A stretch of DNA of 64,000 nt, from NCBI RefSeq assembly GCF_023100725.1, contig NZ_CP095501.1, positions 1 to 64,000 of the forward strand, given 5' to 3'. The notes below the pieces were generated by a model, which did no database searches, was not told the origin of the DNA, and was given only the letters and a program-made list of their open reading frames with translations. How positions within the stretch are numbered: the first letter of the stretch is position 1; the number at the start of each line of letters is the position of its first letter. Shown in pieces: positions 34,264 through 41,879 of this stretch. The DNA comes from Arthrobacter antioxidans (GTDB taxonomy: Bacteria > Actinomycetota > Actinomycetes > Actinomycetales > Micrococcaceae). The position numbers were made by a program, and so were the translations under genes.

Positions 34264-35664
34264 TCAGGTTGCCGAGGCGAGGGCGAAGACGGCGGTGGCG
34301 ATGGCGAAGCCCATGACGCCGATCGTGGTCTCCATGACGGTCCACGTCTTCAGGGTGGTCTTGACGTCCATGTTGAAGAAGCGGCCCACGAGCCAGAAGC
34401 CGGAGTCGTTGACATGGCTCGCCACCACGGAACCGCCGGCGACGGCCACCACGAGGGCTGCCAACTGCAGGCCGTTGTAGTCGCCGGCGAGGATCGCGGG
34501 GGAGATGAGGCCAGCGGCGGTGGTCAGTGCCACGGTCGCCGAGCCCTGGGCGATGCGGAGGATCGCGGCGATCAGGAAGCCGGCGAAGATGATCGGGATG
34601 CCGAGATCGCCGAGGACGTCGGCGAGTGCGTCGCCGATGCCGCTGGCCCGGAGGACACCGCCGAACATGCCGCCGGCGCCGGTGATGAGGATGACGGAGC
34701 AGACCGGGCCGAGCGCCGATTCCAGCGTGCTCTCCAGCGCGGTCTTGTCGATCCCGCGGCGACGGCCGAGCACGTAGGACGCCACGAGGAGGGTGATCAG
34801 CAGGGCCACGGGGGTCTCGCCGAGCATGCGCAGGAGCTGGAACCATCCCTGTTCCGTCACGCTCTCGTCCACCGCACCCGAGCGGGCCAGCGTGTTCAGG
34901 CCCGTGTTGAGGAAGATCAGCGCCAGGGGCAGCAGCAGGATCCCGACGACGGTGCCGAATTTGGGCGGGTTCGCCTCGGCGTGCTCGTCGGCCGTGCCGA
35001 GCAGTTCGGGGACGGGCAGGACGTACTTCTTGCCGGCCCAGAGCCCGTACAGGTAGGAGGTCACGTACCACGTGGGGATCGCGGCGAGGAGGCCGATCAT
35101 GATGACGAGGCCCACGTTCGCACCGAAGAACTCGGACGCGGCGACGGGTCCCGGGTGCGGCGGCACGAAGATGTGCATGACGGAGAAGGCACCCGCGGCG
35201 GGGAGCCCGTAGCGCAGCACGCCGCCGCCGAGGCGTCGGGCGACGGAGAAGACGATGGGCAGCATGACCACGAGGCCGGCGTCGAAGAAGATGGGGAAGC
35301 CGAAGATCAGCGAGGCGACGCCGAGCGCGAGGGGTGCCCGCTTCTCGCCGAAGGCCCGGATGAGGTAGTCGGCGAGCACCCTCGCGCCGCCGCTGGTCTC
35401 GACCAGGCGCCCCAGCATCGCGCCGAGGCCCACCAGCAGCGCCACGGCGCCGAGCGTGGTGCCGAAGCTGCTGACCATCACGGGGACGATCTGCGACGTG
35501 GGGATCCCGGTGGCGAAGGCGGTGGCGAGGCTGATGAGGATCAGGGCGACGAACGCGTGGATGCGGAGCTTGATGATCAGGAACAGCAGCGCGAGGATGG
35601 CCGCTGCGGCGATCAGGAGGAGCGGACCGGCGGTGAGGCTCTGGGTCCATCCTTCGATGGTCAT
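34264..35664 (-). CDS. gntP: GntP-family gluconate:H+ symporter
   Basis: A 466-residue permease with about twelve hydrophobic segments that imports gluconate with protons. Family stretches include LRIHAFVALILISLATAFAT near residue 33, VMHIFVPPHPGPVAASEFFG near 158, and the C-terminal GGSVVASHVNDSGFWLVGRF near 415. ATG 35664 is the start; the frame stays open upstream without coding character. It lies 43 bases after gntK on the same strand, so the two are probably one operon run from the operators at 36271-36306. Confidence 0.95.
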   Translation of the reverse strand: MTIEGWTQSLTAGPLLLIAAAAILALLFLIIKLRIHAFVALILISLATAFATGIPTSQIVPVMVSSFGTTLGAVALLVGLGAMLGRLVETSGGARVLADYLIRAFGEKRAPLALGVASLIFGFPIFFDAGLVVMLPIVFSVARRLGGGVLRYGLPAAGAFSVMHIFVPPHPGPVAASEFFGANVGLVIMIGLLAAIPTWYVTSYLYGLWAGKKYVLPVPELLGTADEHAEANPPKFGTVVGILLLPLALIFLNTGLNTLARSGAVDESVTEQGWFQLLRMLGETPVALLITLLVASYVLGRRRGIDKTALESTLESALGPVCSVILITGAGGMFGGVLRASGIGDALADVLGDLGIPIIFAGFLIAAILRIAQGSATVALTTAAGLISPAILAGDYNGLQLAALVVAVAGGSVVASHVNDSGFWLVGRFFNMDVKTTLKTWTVMETTIGVMGFAIATAVFALASAT

Positions 35665-35707
35665 GTTTTCTCCATTGAAAGTGGTGCGGATCGGGGGTGG
35701 GGGGGGG

Positions 35708-36226
35708 TCAGTTGCTGGGCAGGTCGAGCTGGTCGATGACGTGGGTCGTGACGTCGTCGGGCGTACCGGTGTTCTGGATGCGGATGCCCAGCTCATCGGG
35801 TTCCAGGGGTTCGAGGGTGCTGAGCTGCGAGGGCAGGAGCGACTCCGGCATGAAGTGGCCGCTGCGGGTCTTCATGCGCTCGAGGATGAGGTCGGTGTCG
35901 CCGAGCAGGTGCACGAACCGCACCCGACCCTCTGCCCCGGTGAGGAGATCCCGGTAGGAGCGCTTCAGGGCGGAGCAGGTGACGACGGTGCTGCGGCCCG
36001 CCTGCGCCTGGAGGGTCATCCAGGCGCGCATGGACTCCAGCCAGGGCCAGCGGTCCTCGTCGGTGAGCGCCGTGCCGGCGGTCATCTTCGCGATGTTCGC
36101 CGCGGGGTGGAAGTCGTCCGCCTCGGCGAACACCCAGCCGAGCCGTTCCGTGAGGCGGGTGGCGATGGTGGTCTTCCCGGACCCGGAGATACCCATGACG
36201 ACCACATGGTGTGGCTGTGCATCCAT
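35708..36226 (-). CDS. gntK: Gluconokinase
   Basis: A 172-residue P-loop kinase that phosphorylates gluconate to 6-phosphogluconate, the substrate of Gnd. Visible motifs are MGISGSGKTTIATRLTERLG (P-loop, residue 11), FAEADDFHPAANIAKM near 33, DRWPWLESM near 58 and TCSALKRSYRDLLTG near 83, all typical for the GntK family. The start is ATG 36226, 45 bases from the first operator. It is transcribed away from gntR and toward gntP. Confidence 0.96.
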   Translation of the reverse strand: MDAQPHHVVVMGISGSGKTTIATRLTERLGWVFAEADDFHPAANIAKMTAGTALTDEDRWPWLESMRAWMTLQAQAGRSTVVTCSALKRSYRDLLTGAEGRVRFVHLLGDTDLILERMKTRSGHFMPESLLPSQLSTLEPLEPDELGIRIQNTGTPDDVTTHVIDQLDLPSN

Positions 36227-36270
36227 GCTGACTCCCTTGTCGGTGCTGTGGAACGGTTCGCGATCGGAGT

Positions 36271-36306
36271 AAAGGTAACACCTTTCACGTCAAAGGTAGT
36301 ACCTTT
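36271..36306. promoter_or_regulatory. Twin palindromic operators for the gluconate regulator
   Basis: Two 15-bp palindromes, AAAGGTAACACCTTT at 36271-36285 and AAAGGTAGTACCTTT at 36292-36306, share AAAGGT-N3-ACCTTT. Their centres are 21 bp apart, two helical turns, so bound dimers would face the same side of the DNA. They sit between divergent gntK and gntR, which makes the GntR protein the likely ligand. Confidence 0.9.
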
Positions 36307-36374
36307 TCGGGTTTGCACGATCGCTCTATCGTTAGGGGATCGGCCGGGTGGCCGCCGGCGCATGGAGGAGGACG

Positions 36375-37094
36375 ATGACGTCGCAGTCAGTACCGGCGGG
36401 ATCACCGGGGGAGGCGGCCGCGGTGTTCCATACGCGGATCATCGACGCGCTGGGCCAGGACATCGCGGACGGCGTGCTGCCCGAGGGCACGCGCCTGACG
36501 ATCGAGGGCCTGCAGCAGCAGTTCGGGGTCTCGCGCACCGTGGTGCGGGACTGCATGCGGGTGCTGGAGTCGATGAACCTGATCGTGCCCAAACGCCGGA
36601 TAGGACTCGTGGTGCAGGGCCCCGAGCGGTGGAATGTCTACGATCCCCGGGTCATCAGGTGGCGGCTCCACGGCCCGGGGCGGGCGGACCAGTTCCGTTC
36701 CCTCACGCACCTGCGCCGCGCCGTCGAACCGGTCGCGGCGGCCCTTGCGGCCCGGCACGCCTCCGGCACGCAACGCCTGCGGATCGCGGCGCTCGGGGAG
36801 GACCTGCGGCGGCTGGGCGAAGCCGGATTGCTCGAGGAATTCCTGGAGGCGGACATCGAGTTCCACACGCTCGTCCTCGAGGCGAGCGGCAACGAGATGT
36901 TCCTGGCCCTGCGGGAGGTGATCGCCGAGGTGCTCTCGGGCCGGACCCGACAGGGCCTCATGCCGCACCATCCGAAGGAACACGCACTGTGGACCCACGA
37001 GCAGGTGGCATCCGCGATCCGAAGCGGCGACGCGGCCACCGCCGAGGCGTGCATGGGATCCCTGCTCGCCGAGGTCAGCGAGGCCATCGACTAG
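36375..37094 (+). CDS. gntR: GntR-family (FadR subfamily) regulator of gluconate genes
   Basis: A 239-residue transcription factor. The N-terminal winged helix (residues about 18-80) includes LGQDIADGVLPEGTRLTIEG and the recognition region LQQQFGVSRTVVRDCMRVLE. The C-terminal FCD effector domain has LRRAVEPVAAALAARHA near 110 and the metal-binding histidines region ADIEFHTLVLEASGN near 161. A GGAGGAGG site precedes ATG 36375, preferred to an upstream GTG. It is divergent from gntK-gntP and probably represses both sides until gluconate or gluconate 6-phosphate binds. Confidence 0.94.
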   Translation: MTSQSVPAGSPGEAAAVFHTRIIDALGQDIADGVLPEGTRLTIEGLQQQFGVSRTVVRDCMRVLESMNLIVPKRRIGLVVQGPERWNVYDPRVIRWRLHGPGRADQFRSLTHLRRAVEPVAAALAARHASGTQRLRIAALGEDLRRLGEAGLLEEFLEADIEFHTLVLEASGNEMFLALREVIAEVLSGRTRQGLMPHHPKEHALWTHEQVASAIRSGDAATAEACMGSLLAEVSEAID

Positions 37095-37220
37095 CAGGAC
37101 GAGCAGAGGGCCCGCGGGTGCGGCAGTTCCACGCTTCCCGATCTATTCGAGGCAGTACCACTCGGAGGAAAAGGTTCTCGTGATCTGGCTGCACAGGCAA
37201 CGCACGTGGGCACACAAGGG

Positions 37221-37436
37221 TCATACCCAGCCTTCCCGCTGGATCATGATGACGGGTTCGAGGAATCTGATCCTGACCGCGGTCCTGGTGTAGGAGATGG
37301 CGTGTGCCTGGACCCGGATGGCCTTCGAGGGGTAGCGGACCCATGCGTACACTTGGCGTGGCTCCGGGAAGTCGGTGGGCCGGTTGTTCTCGACGTCGAG
37401 CTCGGCCGCGGTGAGCATGATCAGCTCCTCGCGCAT
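37221..37436 (-). CDS. Small conserved protein of unknown function
   Basis: A 71-residue protein beginning MREELIMLTAAELDVENNRP. An AGAGGAG ribosome-binding site lies before ATG 37436. It contains the compact beta-rich stretches VYAWVRYPSKAIRVQAHAIS and YTRTAVRIRFLEP. I recall similar small proteins from Arthrobacter but no function. The C-terminus (IQREGWV) may be shortened compared with such relatives, which is uncertain. It stands alone. Confidence 0.65.
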   Translation of the reverse strand: MREELIMLTAAELDVENNRPTDFPEPRQVYAWVRYPSKAIRVQAHAISYTRTAVRIRFLEPVIMIQREGWV

Positions 37437-37546
37437 GACGAACTCCTCTTGTTCGTTCGTCCATCAGCCTGGCGTAATACTTGCCGTACCTTTTTGAGCC
37501 GCCCATAACCCCGTCATGCCCCGGTCGCTGCCTGCCAGCCGCCGGT

Positions 37547-37990
37547 TCAGAACCCGTCGACGGTGGTGACGCGGCGCAGCTGCCAATCCGTCGAGCGGGG
37601 GTCCGCGCTCATCTCGAACTCCAGCACCGGGGACGCCGGCCCGGTCTGTGCCTGAAACCGCCAGAACCGGGTGCCGGCACTACTGCCGGGCATGGGTAGG
37701 GGGGTCGGCGCGGACACGAATCCTGGCCGATTGTTCGGGGTGGACCAGGAGGTGGGGGTGCCGATGACCTGCCAGAGGCCGCCCCGCCAGCGCAGCGCCA
37801 GCGGGAGCCCTGAGGGCAGGAACCGGACGGCCGCGGCCTCATCGAGCACCAGATCAGCACCCAGCCCACCATCGGTTCCACTGTTGGCCCCACCATCGGC
37901 CCCACTGCCCGTCCTGCTGCCTGTCCTGCCGTTCTGTGTGGGGGTGTGCTGGTGGGTGGTGTTCCGTCGGTGGGTGGTCGTGGTCGCCAT
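37547..37990 (-). CDS. DUF6504-like protein, possible SOS gene
   Basis: A 147-residue protein with a Thr/His/Gly-rich N-terminus of about 50 residues and a compact C-terminal domain. That domain carries LALRWRGGLWQVIGTPTSWS near residue 64 and SPVLEFEMSADPRSTDWQLR near 120. The W-R-G-x-L/W-x-V pattern resembles DUF6504, a small domain I associate with actinobacterial Y-family polymerase genes; the assignment is from memory of the pattern only. An AGGAG site precedes ATG 37990. An SOS-box-like palindrome lies 50 bases upstream, and no polymerase gene is adjacent. Confidence 0.6.
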   Translation of the reverse strand: MATTTTHRRNTTHQHTPTQNGRTGSRTGSGADGGANSGTDGGLGADLVLDEAAAVRFLPSGLPLALRWRGGLWQVIGTPTSWSTPNNRPGFVSAPTPLPMPGSSAGTRFWRFQAQTGPASPVLEFEMSADPRSTDWQLRRVTTVDGF

Positions 37991-38039
37991 GGGTGTTTCT
38001 CCTGGTCCTTCCTGCCGTCCCTCGGACAGGTTCCTTAAA

Positions 38040-38057
38040 ATAGAACACAGGTTCTAT
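38040..38057. promoter_or_regulatory. SOS-box-like palindrome
   Basis: ATAGAACACAGGTTCTAT is an inverted repeat with arms ATAGAAC and GTTCTAT. It keeps the GAAC-N4-GTTC core of the actinobacterial LexA box but has TA in place of TC at the ends. On the minus strand it precedes the 37547-37990 gene; a TATTTT box partly overlaps its downstream arm. Confidence 0.6.
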
Positions 38058-38091
38058 TATTTGGGAAGCTGAACCTGACAGCCGGGCCCGG

Positions 38092-38526
38092 TTGGCGCCC
38101 ATTCAAACTGCAGTTCTCGAACCAGTCCTTCAGGCGATGATTAATAATGTTGGTGCAGCTCGTGTGCTTCACCTCCTACGTGATGCAGCCCTGAATCTTG
38201 GTGCGAGTAGACGCCCATCTCGACTGCCAAAACAAGGAGAACCAATTCGGGAGCTAGAAGTCGAAGCGTTGCGCAGGCGGCTGCAGCGAGACGATCTCAT
38301 TCCGGGCTTGACCGTTCACCAGGCGAAGGGACAAGAGTGGCCCCGGGTAGGTGTTTTTTTGTCCGCAAAGGACGAGCAAACGCTGGCGGGGGGGCTTCAT
38401 AAGTTGGAACCCGAGCACTGTGTGCTCTATGTGGCGTTGACGCGGGCGAAGGAGTCATGTGTCGCGCTTGGCGATTCAAGCGAACTGCAAATGGGTGAAG
38501 ACAACGAGCAACGAGCAGGAGGCTGA
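38092..38526 (+). pseudogene. C-terminal relic of a UvrD-type helicase
   Basis: The frame encodes 144 residues. The last 70 match the end of superfamily 1 helicases: motif V-like LTVHQAKGQEWPRVGVFL and motif VI LYVALTRAKESCVALGD. All upstream motifs (Walker A, Walker B, motifs Ia-IV) are missing, so about three quarters of a normal UvrD/Rep protein is gone. Start signals are poor. A 24-bp palindrome lies 27 bases after the stop and a recombinase relic follows. It could derive from a housekeeping helicase or from a phage-defence helicase; the piece left is too short to tell. Confidence 0.8.
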
Positions 38527-38553
38527 TCTCAGTCGGGCCGCCCAGTTGTCGAT

Positions 38554-38577
38554 CCAGTCAAAGGATCCCTTGACTGG
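38554..38577. repeat. GGATCC-centred palindrome, copy A
   Basis: A 24-bp near-perfect palindrome with arms CCAGTCAA and TTGACTGG around AGGATCCC. The 18-bp core GTCAAAGGATCCCTTGAC differs by one base from copy B (48517-48534) and by a few from copy C (56844-56862). It lies between the helicase relic and the recombinase relic. Confidence 0.8.
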
Positions 38578-38787
38578 ACGGCTGCGGGCGGCAGCGAGGC
38601 GCACGGCCTACGGTGGGGTGGCCAAGCCCGTTCCGCTCGTCCCACCTCAACGAAGACGTTTTGTACCCGCCTTACGTTTATTTCTGGGCCTGCATGCCTG
38701 ATGCACAGCTACGGGGTGTTCAACGGAGGGTAGTTTCACTCGGTCAATGTGCCGCCCCGAGGAACGCGAGGAGTCTTGCCGGGTTCG

Positions 38788-39130
38788 TTACGGCACGGTC
38801 GTGTTCAATCGGCTCTGCGGCTCACGGTAGACGGTGGTCCGGGAGATGCCGAAGAGTTCTGTAATTTCGGCGTGGGTGTATTCGCCTTCGTCGTGGAGCC
38901 CGAGGAGGTGCTTTCGACGGGATGCGGACAGTGTCGGTTGTTTTTCCGCGTAGCCGGCCTTCGGCTTTCGCGACTGCCATGCCTTCCCGGGTTCTCATCC
39001 GGATGAGGTCGGCTTTGAACTCAGCGACCATGCCGAGGACGTTCAAGAGCAATCGGCCGACGGGGTCGGTGGGATCGTAAACGCCGGCACCGAGGCTCAG
39101 GGCGACCGGTCGCCGGAGATGATGCGGCCA
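38788..39130 (-). pseudogene. Serine recombinase (resolvase) relic with frameshift
   Basis: Read on the minus strand from about 39117, the sequence gives SLGAGVYDPTDPVGRLLLN, then VLGMVAEFKADLIRMRTREG and AVAKAEGRLRGK. After a run of five A the frame must shift by one base to continue LSASRRKHLLGLHDEGEYTH and ITELFGISRTTVYRE. This is the second half of the catalytic domain plus the helix-turn-helix of a Tn3-type resolvase or invertase. The N-terminal half with the catalytic serine is absent. The gene is therefore doubly broken: truncated and frameshifted. Confidence 0.85.
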
Positions 39131-39193
39131 TCACCGGATGCATCAATATGCTCGACGCATGCCGTCCGCTGTGATGCCAAGTCGAGGTCTTCC

Positions 39194-39205
39194 GGGGGGG
39201 GGGGG
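39194..39205. repeat. Run of twelve G
   Basis: A 12-base G homopolymer in a non-coding stretch between the recombinase relic and the glutaminase gene. It is either a real slippage-prone tract or an assembly artefact. Confidence 0.85.
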
Positions 39206-39306
39206 AGACCGGACAGTGCGCACTTCCGATGGTCGAGGTAAGTCGGTGACCACCAGGGTCGAGGTGGCGATGCTCGACGAGGTCACTGCTCGGTGCGGGA
39301 CGCGCG

Positions 39307-40251
39307 TTACCCGCGGTCGCCGCCGGTCGCGGAGCCGAAGGCGTGCAGATCGAGCTCGACGCTCAGAAGGTCGGAGGCGACTCGCCCGCGCACGCTGGTC
39401 CCCTGCTCGTCGAGAGGTGGGCTTATGACCGCGGCACCGAGTCGCCCGGGGGCGGAGAGCACGATCGCTCCGGAGACGCTGGACTTCGCGGGGATGCCGA
39501 TTCCACGCATCCAACGGCCTGAGCCGTCATACACACCGCAGGTCGCCATGACCGAGACGACGTCGCGAGCCACGCCCGGCGGGACGACGCGCTTCTCCGT
39601 CACCGGGTTGACTCCGCCGCAGGCGAGGGTCGCCCCCATCACCGCGAGTGCCTTCACGTCGACCAGGACGGCGCAGGCGCGCGCGTAGACGGCGACGGCA
39701 TCGTCGGCACTGACGTGCAGGGTTCCCTCCGCCCGCATGAGGTGTGCGAGGGCGTGGTTGCGGTCGCCGAGGAGGTGCTCGTTGCGGGCGACGTCTTCAT
39801 CCACTTCGAGCCGACGCCCGGCGAAGGCGGAGAGGCCTCGGAGGATCCGCTCGTTACGCTCGTCGACATCGCTGCCGTCGATGAGCGATGCCGTGAGCAG
39901 CGCTCCGGCGTTGACCATCGGGTTGGGTGGGCGGCCGGAACCGCTCTCGAGCTTGATCGCGTCGAAGGCTTCGCCGGTCGGTTCGATTCCGATGAGGTCC
40001 AGGGCGTCGCCGTCGGTGTCCAGCAGGGCCAGGGCGAACAGGAACGGTTTGACCGCCGACTGCACACTGAACGGCGACTCCGCCTGCGTAGTGCCGCGCA
40101 CCGTCCCGTCGGGCAGGGCCAGGGCCAGCGTGCATTGGTCGGCGTCCGCGGCGGCGAGTTCGGGGATGCTGTCGTCCACCGATCCGCCGTTCTCTTGCAT
40201 GACCCGCGTCCGCAGATCCTCGAGGTCATAGGTTCCTGCGTCCGGTGTCAT
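39307..40251 (-). CDS. glsA: Glutaminase
   Basis: A 314-residue serine-dependent glutaminase that releases ammonia from glutamine to give glutamate. Family motifs are FSVQSAVKPFLFALALLD with the S-x-x-K catalytic pair near residue 64, the substrate region PPNPMVNAGALLTASLI near 108, RNEHLLGDRNHALAHLM near 155, and the C-terminal GRWMRGIGIPAKSSVSGAIV near 243. The start is ATG 40251. It has no operon partner. It lies just after the first accessory patch and appears intact. Confidence 0.95.
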   Translation of the reverse strand: MTPDAGTYDLEDLRTRVMQENGGSVDDSIPELAAADADQCTLALALPDGTVRGTTQAESPFSVQSAVKPFLFALALLDTDGDALDLIGIEPTGEAFDAIKLESGSGRPPNPMVNAGALLTASLIDGSDVDERNERILRGLSAFAGRRLEVDEDVARNEHLLGDRNHALAHLMRAEGTLHVSADDAVAVYARACAVLVDVKALAVMGATLACGGVNPVTEKRVVPPGVARDVVSVMATCGVYDGSGRWMRGIGIPAKSSVSGAIVLSAPGRLGAAVISPPLDEQGTSVRGRVASDLLSVELDLHAFGSATGGDRG

Positions 40252-40422
40252 CCGTCTACGGTGACACAGATCGTGCTCAATGAAGGCAGTAACGGGTGCA
40301 ATCGACTGCGTGCAGCAAAGTGTGCCACTGAGTCTGTTGTGATGGTTTGTGTGTCTGCAGAGCAGTCTGTTGTGCTGGACTTAAAGAGCGACGGCTCAAG
40401 AGGCAGGGCGGAGGGAACCATC

Positions 40423-40641
40423 ATGAGCGAGAAACCAGTGCGACGAGGTCGGCTGTTGGCTGCTGCGCTGGTGAGCGGCGTGATTGCCGGATGGTGGCTC
40501 AACTATGCGGTGTTCAGTCCCTTGATCGTCGGTCCACTGTTCTTCATCGCGCTGTCTCTTACCTGCTTCTTCCTGGCGATCGGCGCCCACTATTTCCACC
40601 GTTGGTGGGCGATGGAGCGTCCCCACCGTGAAGATCGATGA
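40423..40641 (+). CDS. Small two-helix membrane protein
   Basis: A 72-residue protein starting MSEKPVRRGRLLAAALVSGV. A GGAGGG site ends 7 bases before ATG 40423. Two hydrophobic segments are visible: LLAAALVSGVIAGWWLNYAV and LIVGPLFFIALSLTCFFLAI. The tail HRWWAMERPHREDR is basic. No family is recognised. It lies divergent from glsA and converges on the antiporter operon. Confidence 0.65.
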   Translation: MSEKPVRRGRLLAAALVSGVIAGWWLNYAVFSPLIVGPLFFIALSLTCFFLAIGAHYFHRWWAMERPHREDR

Positions 40642-40679
40642 GCGATAAGCCGACACGACTGCTCTGAAGCGCCTTCACC

Positions 40680-41072
40680 TCATTCCTGGGTGTCGATTTG
40701 CGCCGGTCTACCTGATTGATGAGATGCGTCGTTGCGGGCTGCGCGTGTCACGACGTCGTCGAGTTCGTCGAGGGTGAGCAGGTCGCGTCGCAGGTGCCGC
40801 GTGCGGTAGCCGGCCCGGCCCACCATGTGCGCCGACACGGGGCTGGTGAGGAGCTGGAAGATCCAGCACAGCACCAGCACGGGCACGAGCACCCAGCTCT
40901 CGAACTCGACGGCGAGGGCCAGGAGGAGGAGCAGCAGTCCGAGGACCTGCGGCTTGGTCGCGGCGTGCATGCGGGAGAGCAGGTCAGGGAAGCGCACGAG
41001 GCCGATCCCCGCCGCCAGGGACATGAGCGCCCCGCCGAGCAGGAGGACCGACACGATCACGTCGTTGATCAT
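40680..41072 (-). CDS. mnhG: Mrp-type Na+/H+ antiporter subunit G
   Basis: A 130-residue membrane protein, last gene of the antiporter operon. It has three hydrophobic segments, starting MINDVIVSVLLLGGALMSLA, and the PhaG/MnhG motif IGLVRFPDLLSRMHAATKPQ near residue 23. The charged C-terminal tail of about 45 residues is cytoplasmic. It begins 4 bases after the subunit F stop. The complex exports Na+ in exchange for protons and supports pH and salt tolerance. Confidence 0.95.
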   Translation of the reverse strand: MINDVIVSVLLLGGALMSLAAGIGLVRFPDLLSRMHAATKPQVLGLLLLLLALAVEFESWVLVPVLVLCWIFQLLTSPVSAHMVGRAGYRTRHLRRDLLTLDELDDVVTRAARNDASHQSGRPAQIDTQE

Positions 41073-41076
41073 GGGG

Positions 41077-41334
41077 TCACTTCCTGTCGGTGACGAAGCG
41101 GGCGACGGTGACGGAGCCGATGAAACCGATGAGCGAGATCGTCACGAGCAGCACGAGGTTGTCGAGGTGGCGGCCCACCACCATGTTCAGTACCAGACCC
41201 GCGCCGACGACCGCCAGGACGACGTCGAGCGCCAGGACGCGGTCGAGGATCGACGGCCCGCGGACGGCCCGGTACAGGGCCAGGAGGGCCGCAACAGAGA
41301 GTATCCCTCCGACTAGATAGATTACGGCGTTCAT
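41077..41334 (-). CDS. mnhF: Mrp-type Na+/H+ antiporter subunit F
   Basis: An 85-residue protein with three membrane helices. It shows the MrpF pattern LYRAVRGPSILDRVLALDVV near residue 20 followed by LLVTISLIGFIGSVTVARF at the C-terminus. The start overlaps the mnhE stop by 4 bases (ATGA), which indicates coupled translation within the operon. Confidence 0.95.
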   Translation of the reverse strand: MNAVIYLVGGILSVAALLALYRAVRGPSILDRVLALDVVLAVVGAGLVLNMVVGRHLDNLVLLVTISLIGFIGSVTVARFVTDRK

Positions 41335-41879
41335 CGGTCTGCCTCCTCGGCGCGAAGGGAGGCGAGATCCGCCTTGGTACCCATAATTCGGATGAGCCAG
41401 CCCTCCGTGGCGCGGACGTCCCGGCGGATGGCCTCGGCGTCCTCGGGCGCATTCACGTGGAGGCAGTGGAGGTAGAGGGTCGAGGTGGAGCGGTCAACCT
41501 CCAGGACGAGGGATCCGGGGATCAGGGAGATCGCGTGGCCCGTGGCGGTGACGAGGAAGTCCGAGCTGCTGCGGAGCTCCACGGCCACCACGGCACTCCT
41601 GAGCTGCGGCCCCTTCGTGAGGGCGAGCCAGAACACCTCGGCACTGGCGGTGATGAGTTTGAAGAAGAACCGCCCGAGGAAGGGAATCAGCCAAAGGACA
41701 TTGAAGCGCCCGGTCAGCTGGACGGGCGGCAGGTAGAAGAAGTTCACGACGGCGTACGCGAGTATGGCCCCGAACACCAGGTTGCCGGGGCTGAAGTCCT
41801 GCCACAGCGCTCCCCAGACGAGGACGAGCCAGATGACGAGCGGCAGTTCCGTGACGAGGGGGATGCGCTGGCGGCTCAT
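41331..41879 (-). CDS. mnhE: Mrp-type Na+/H+ antiporter subunit E
   Basis: A 182-residue membrane protein. The N-terminal helices include LPLVIWLVLVWGALW, followed by LIPFLGRFFFKLITASAEVF near residue 64. The cytoplasmic MrpE domain has VTATGHAISLIPGSLVLEV near 109 and LYLHCLHV near 135. The C-terminal tail is charged. It overlaps mnhD upstream and mnhF downstream by 4 bases each. Confidence 0.94.
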   Translation of the reverse strand: MSRQRIPLVTELPLVIWLVLVWGALWQDFSPGNLVFGAILAYAVVNFFYLPPVQLTGRFNVLWLIPFLGRFFFKLITASAEVFWLALTKGPQLRSAVVAVELRSSSDFLVTATGHAISLIPGSLVLEVDRSTSTLYLHCLHVNAPEDAEAIRRDVRATEGWLIRIMGTKADLASLRAEEADR

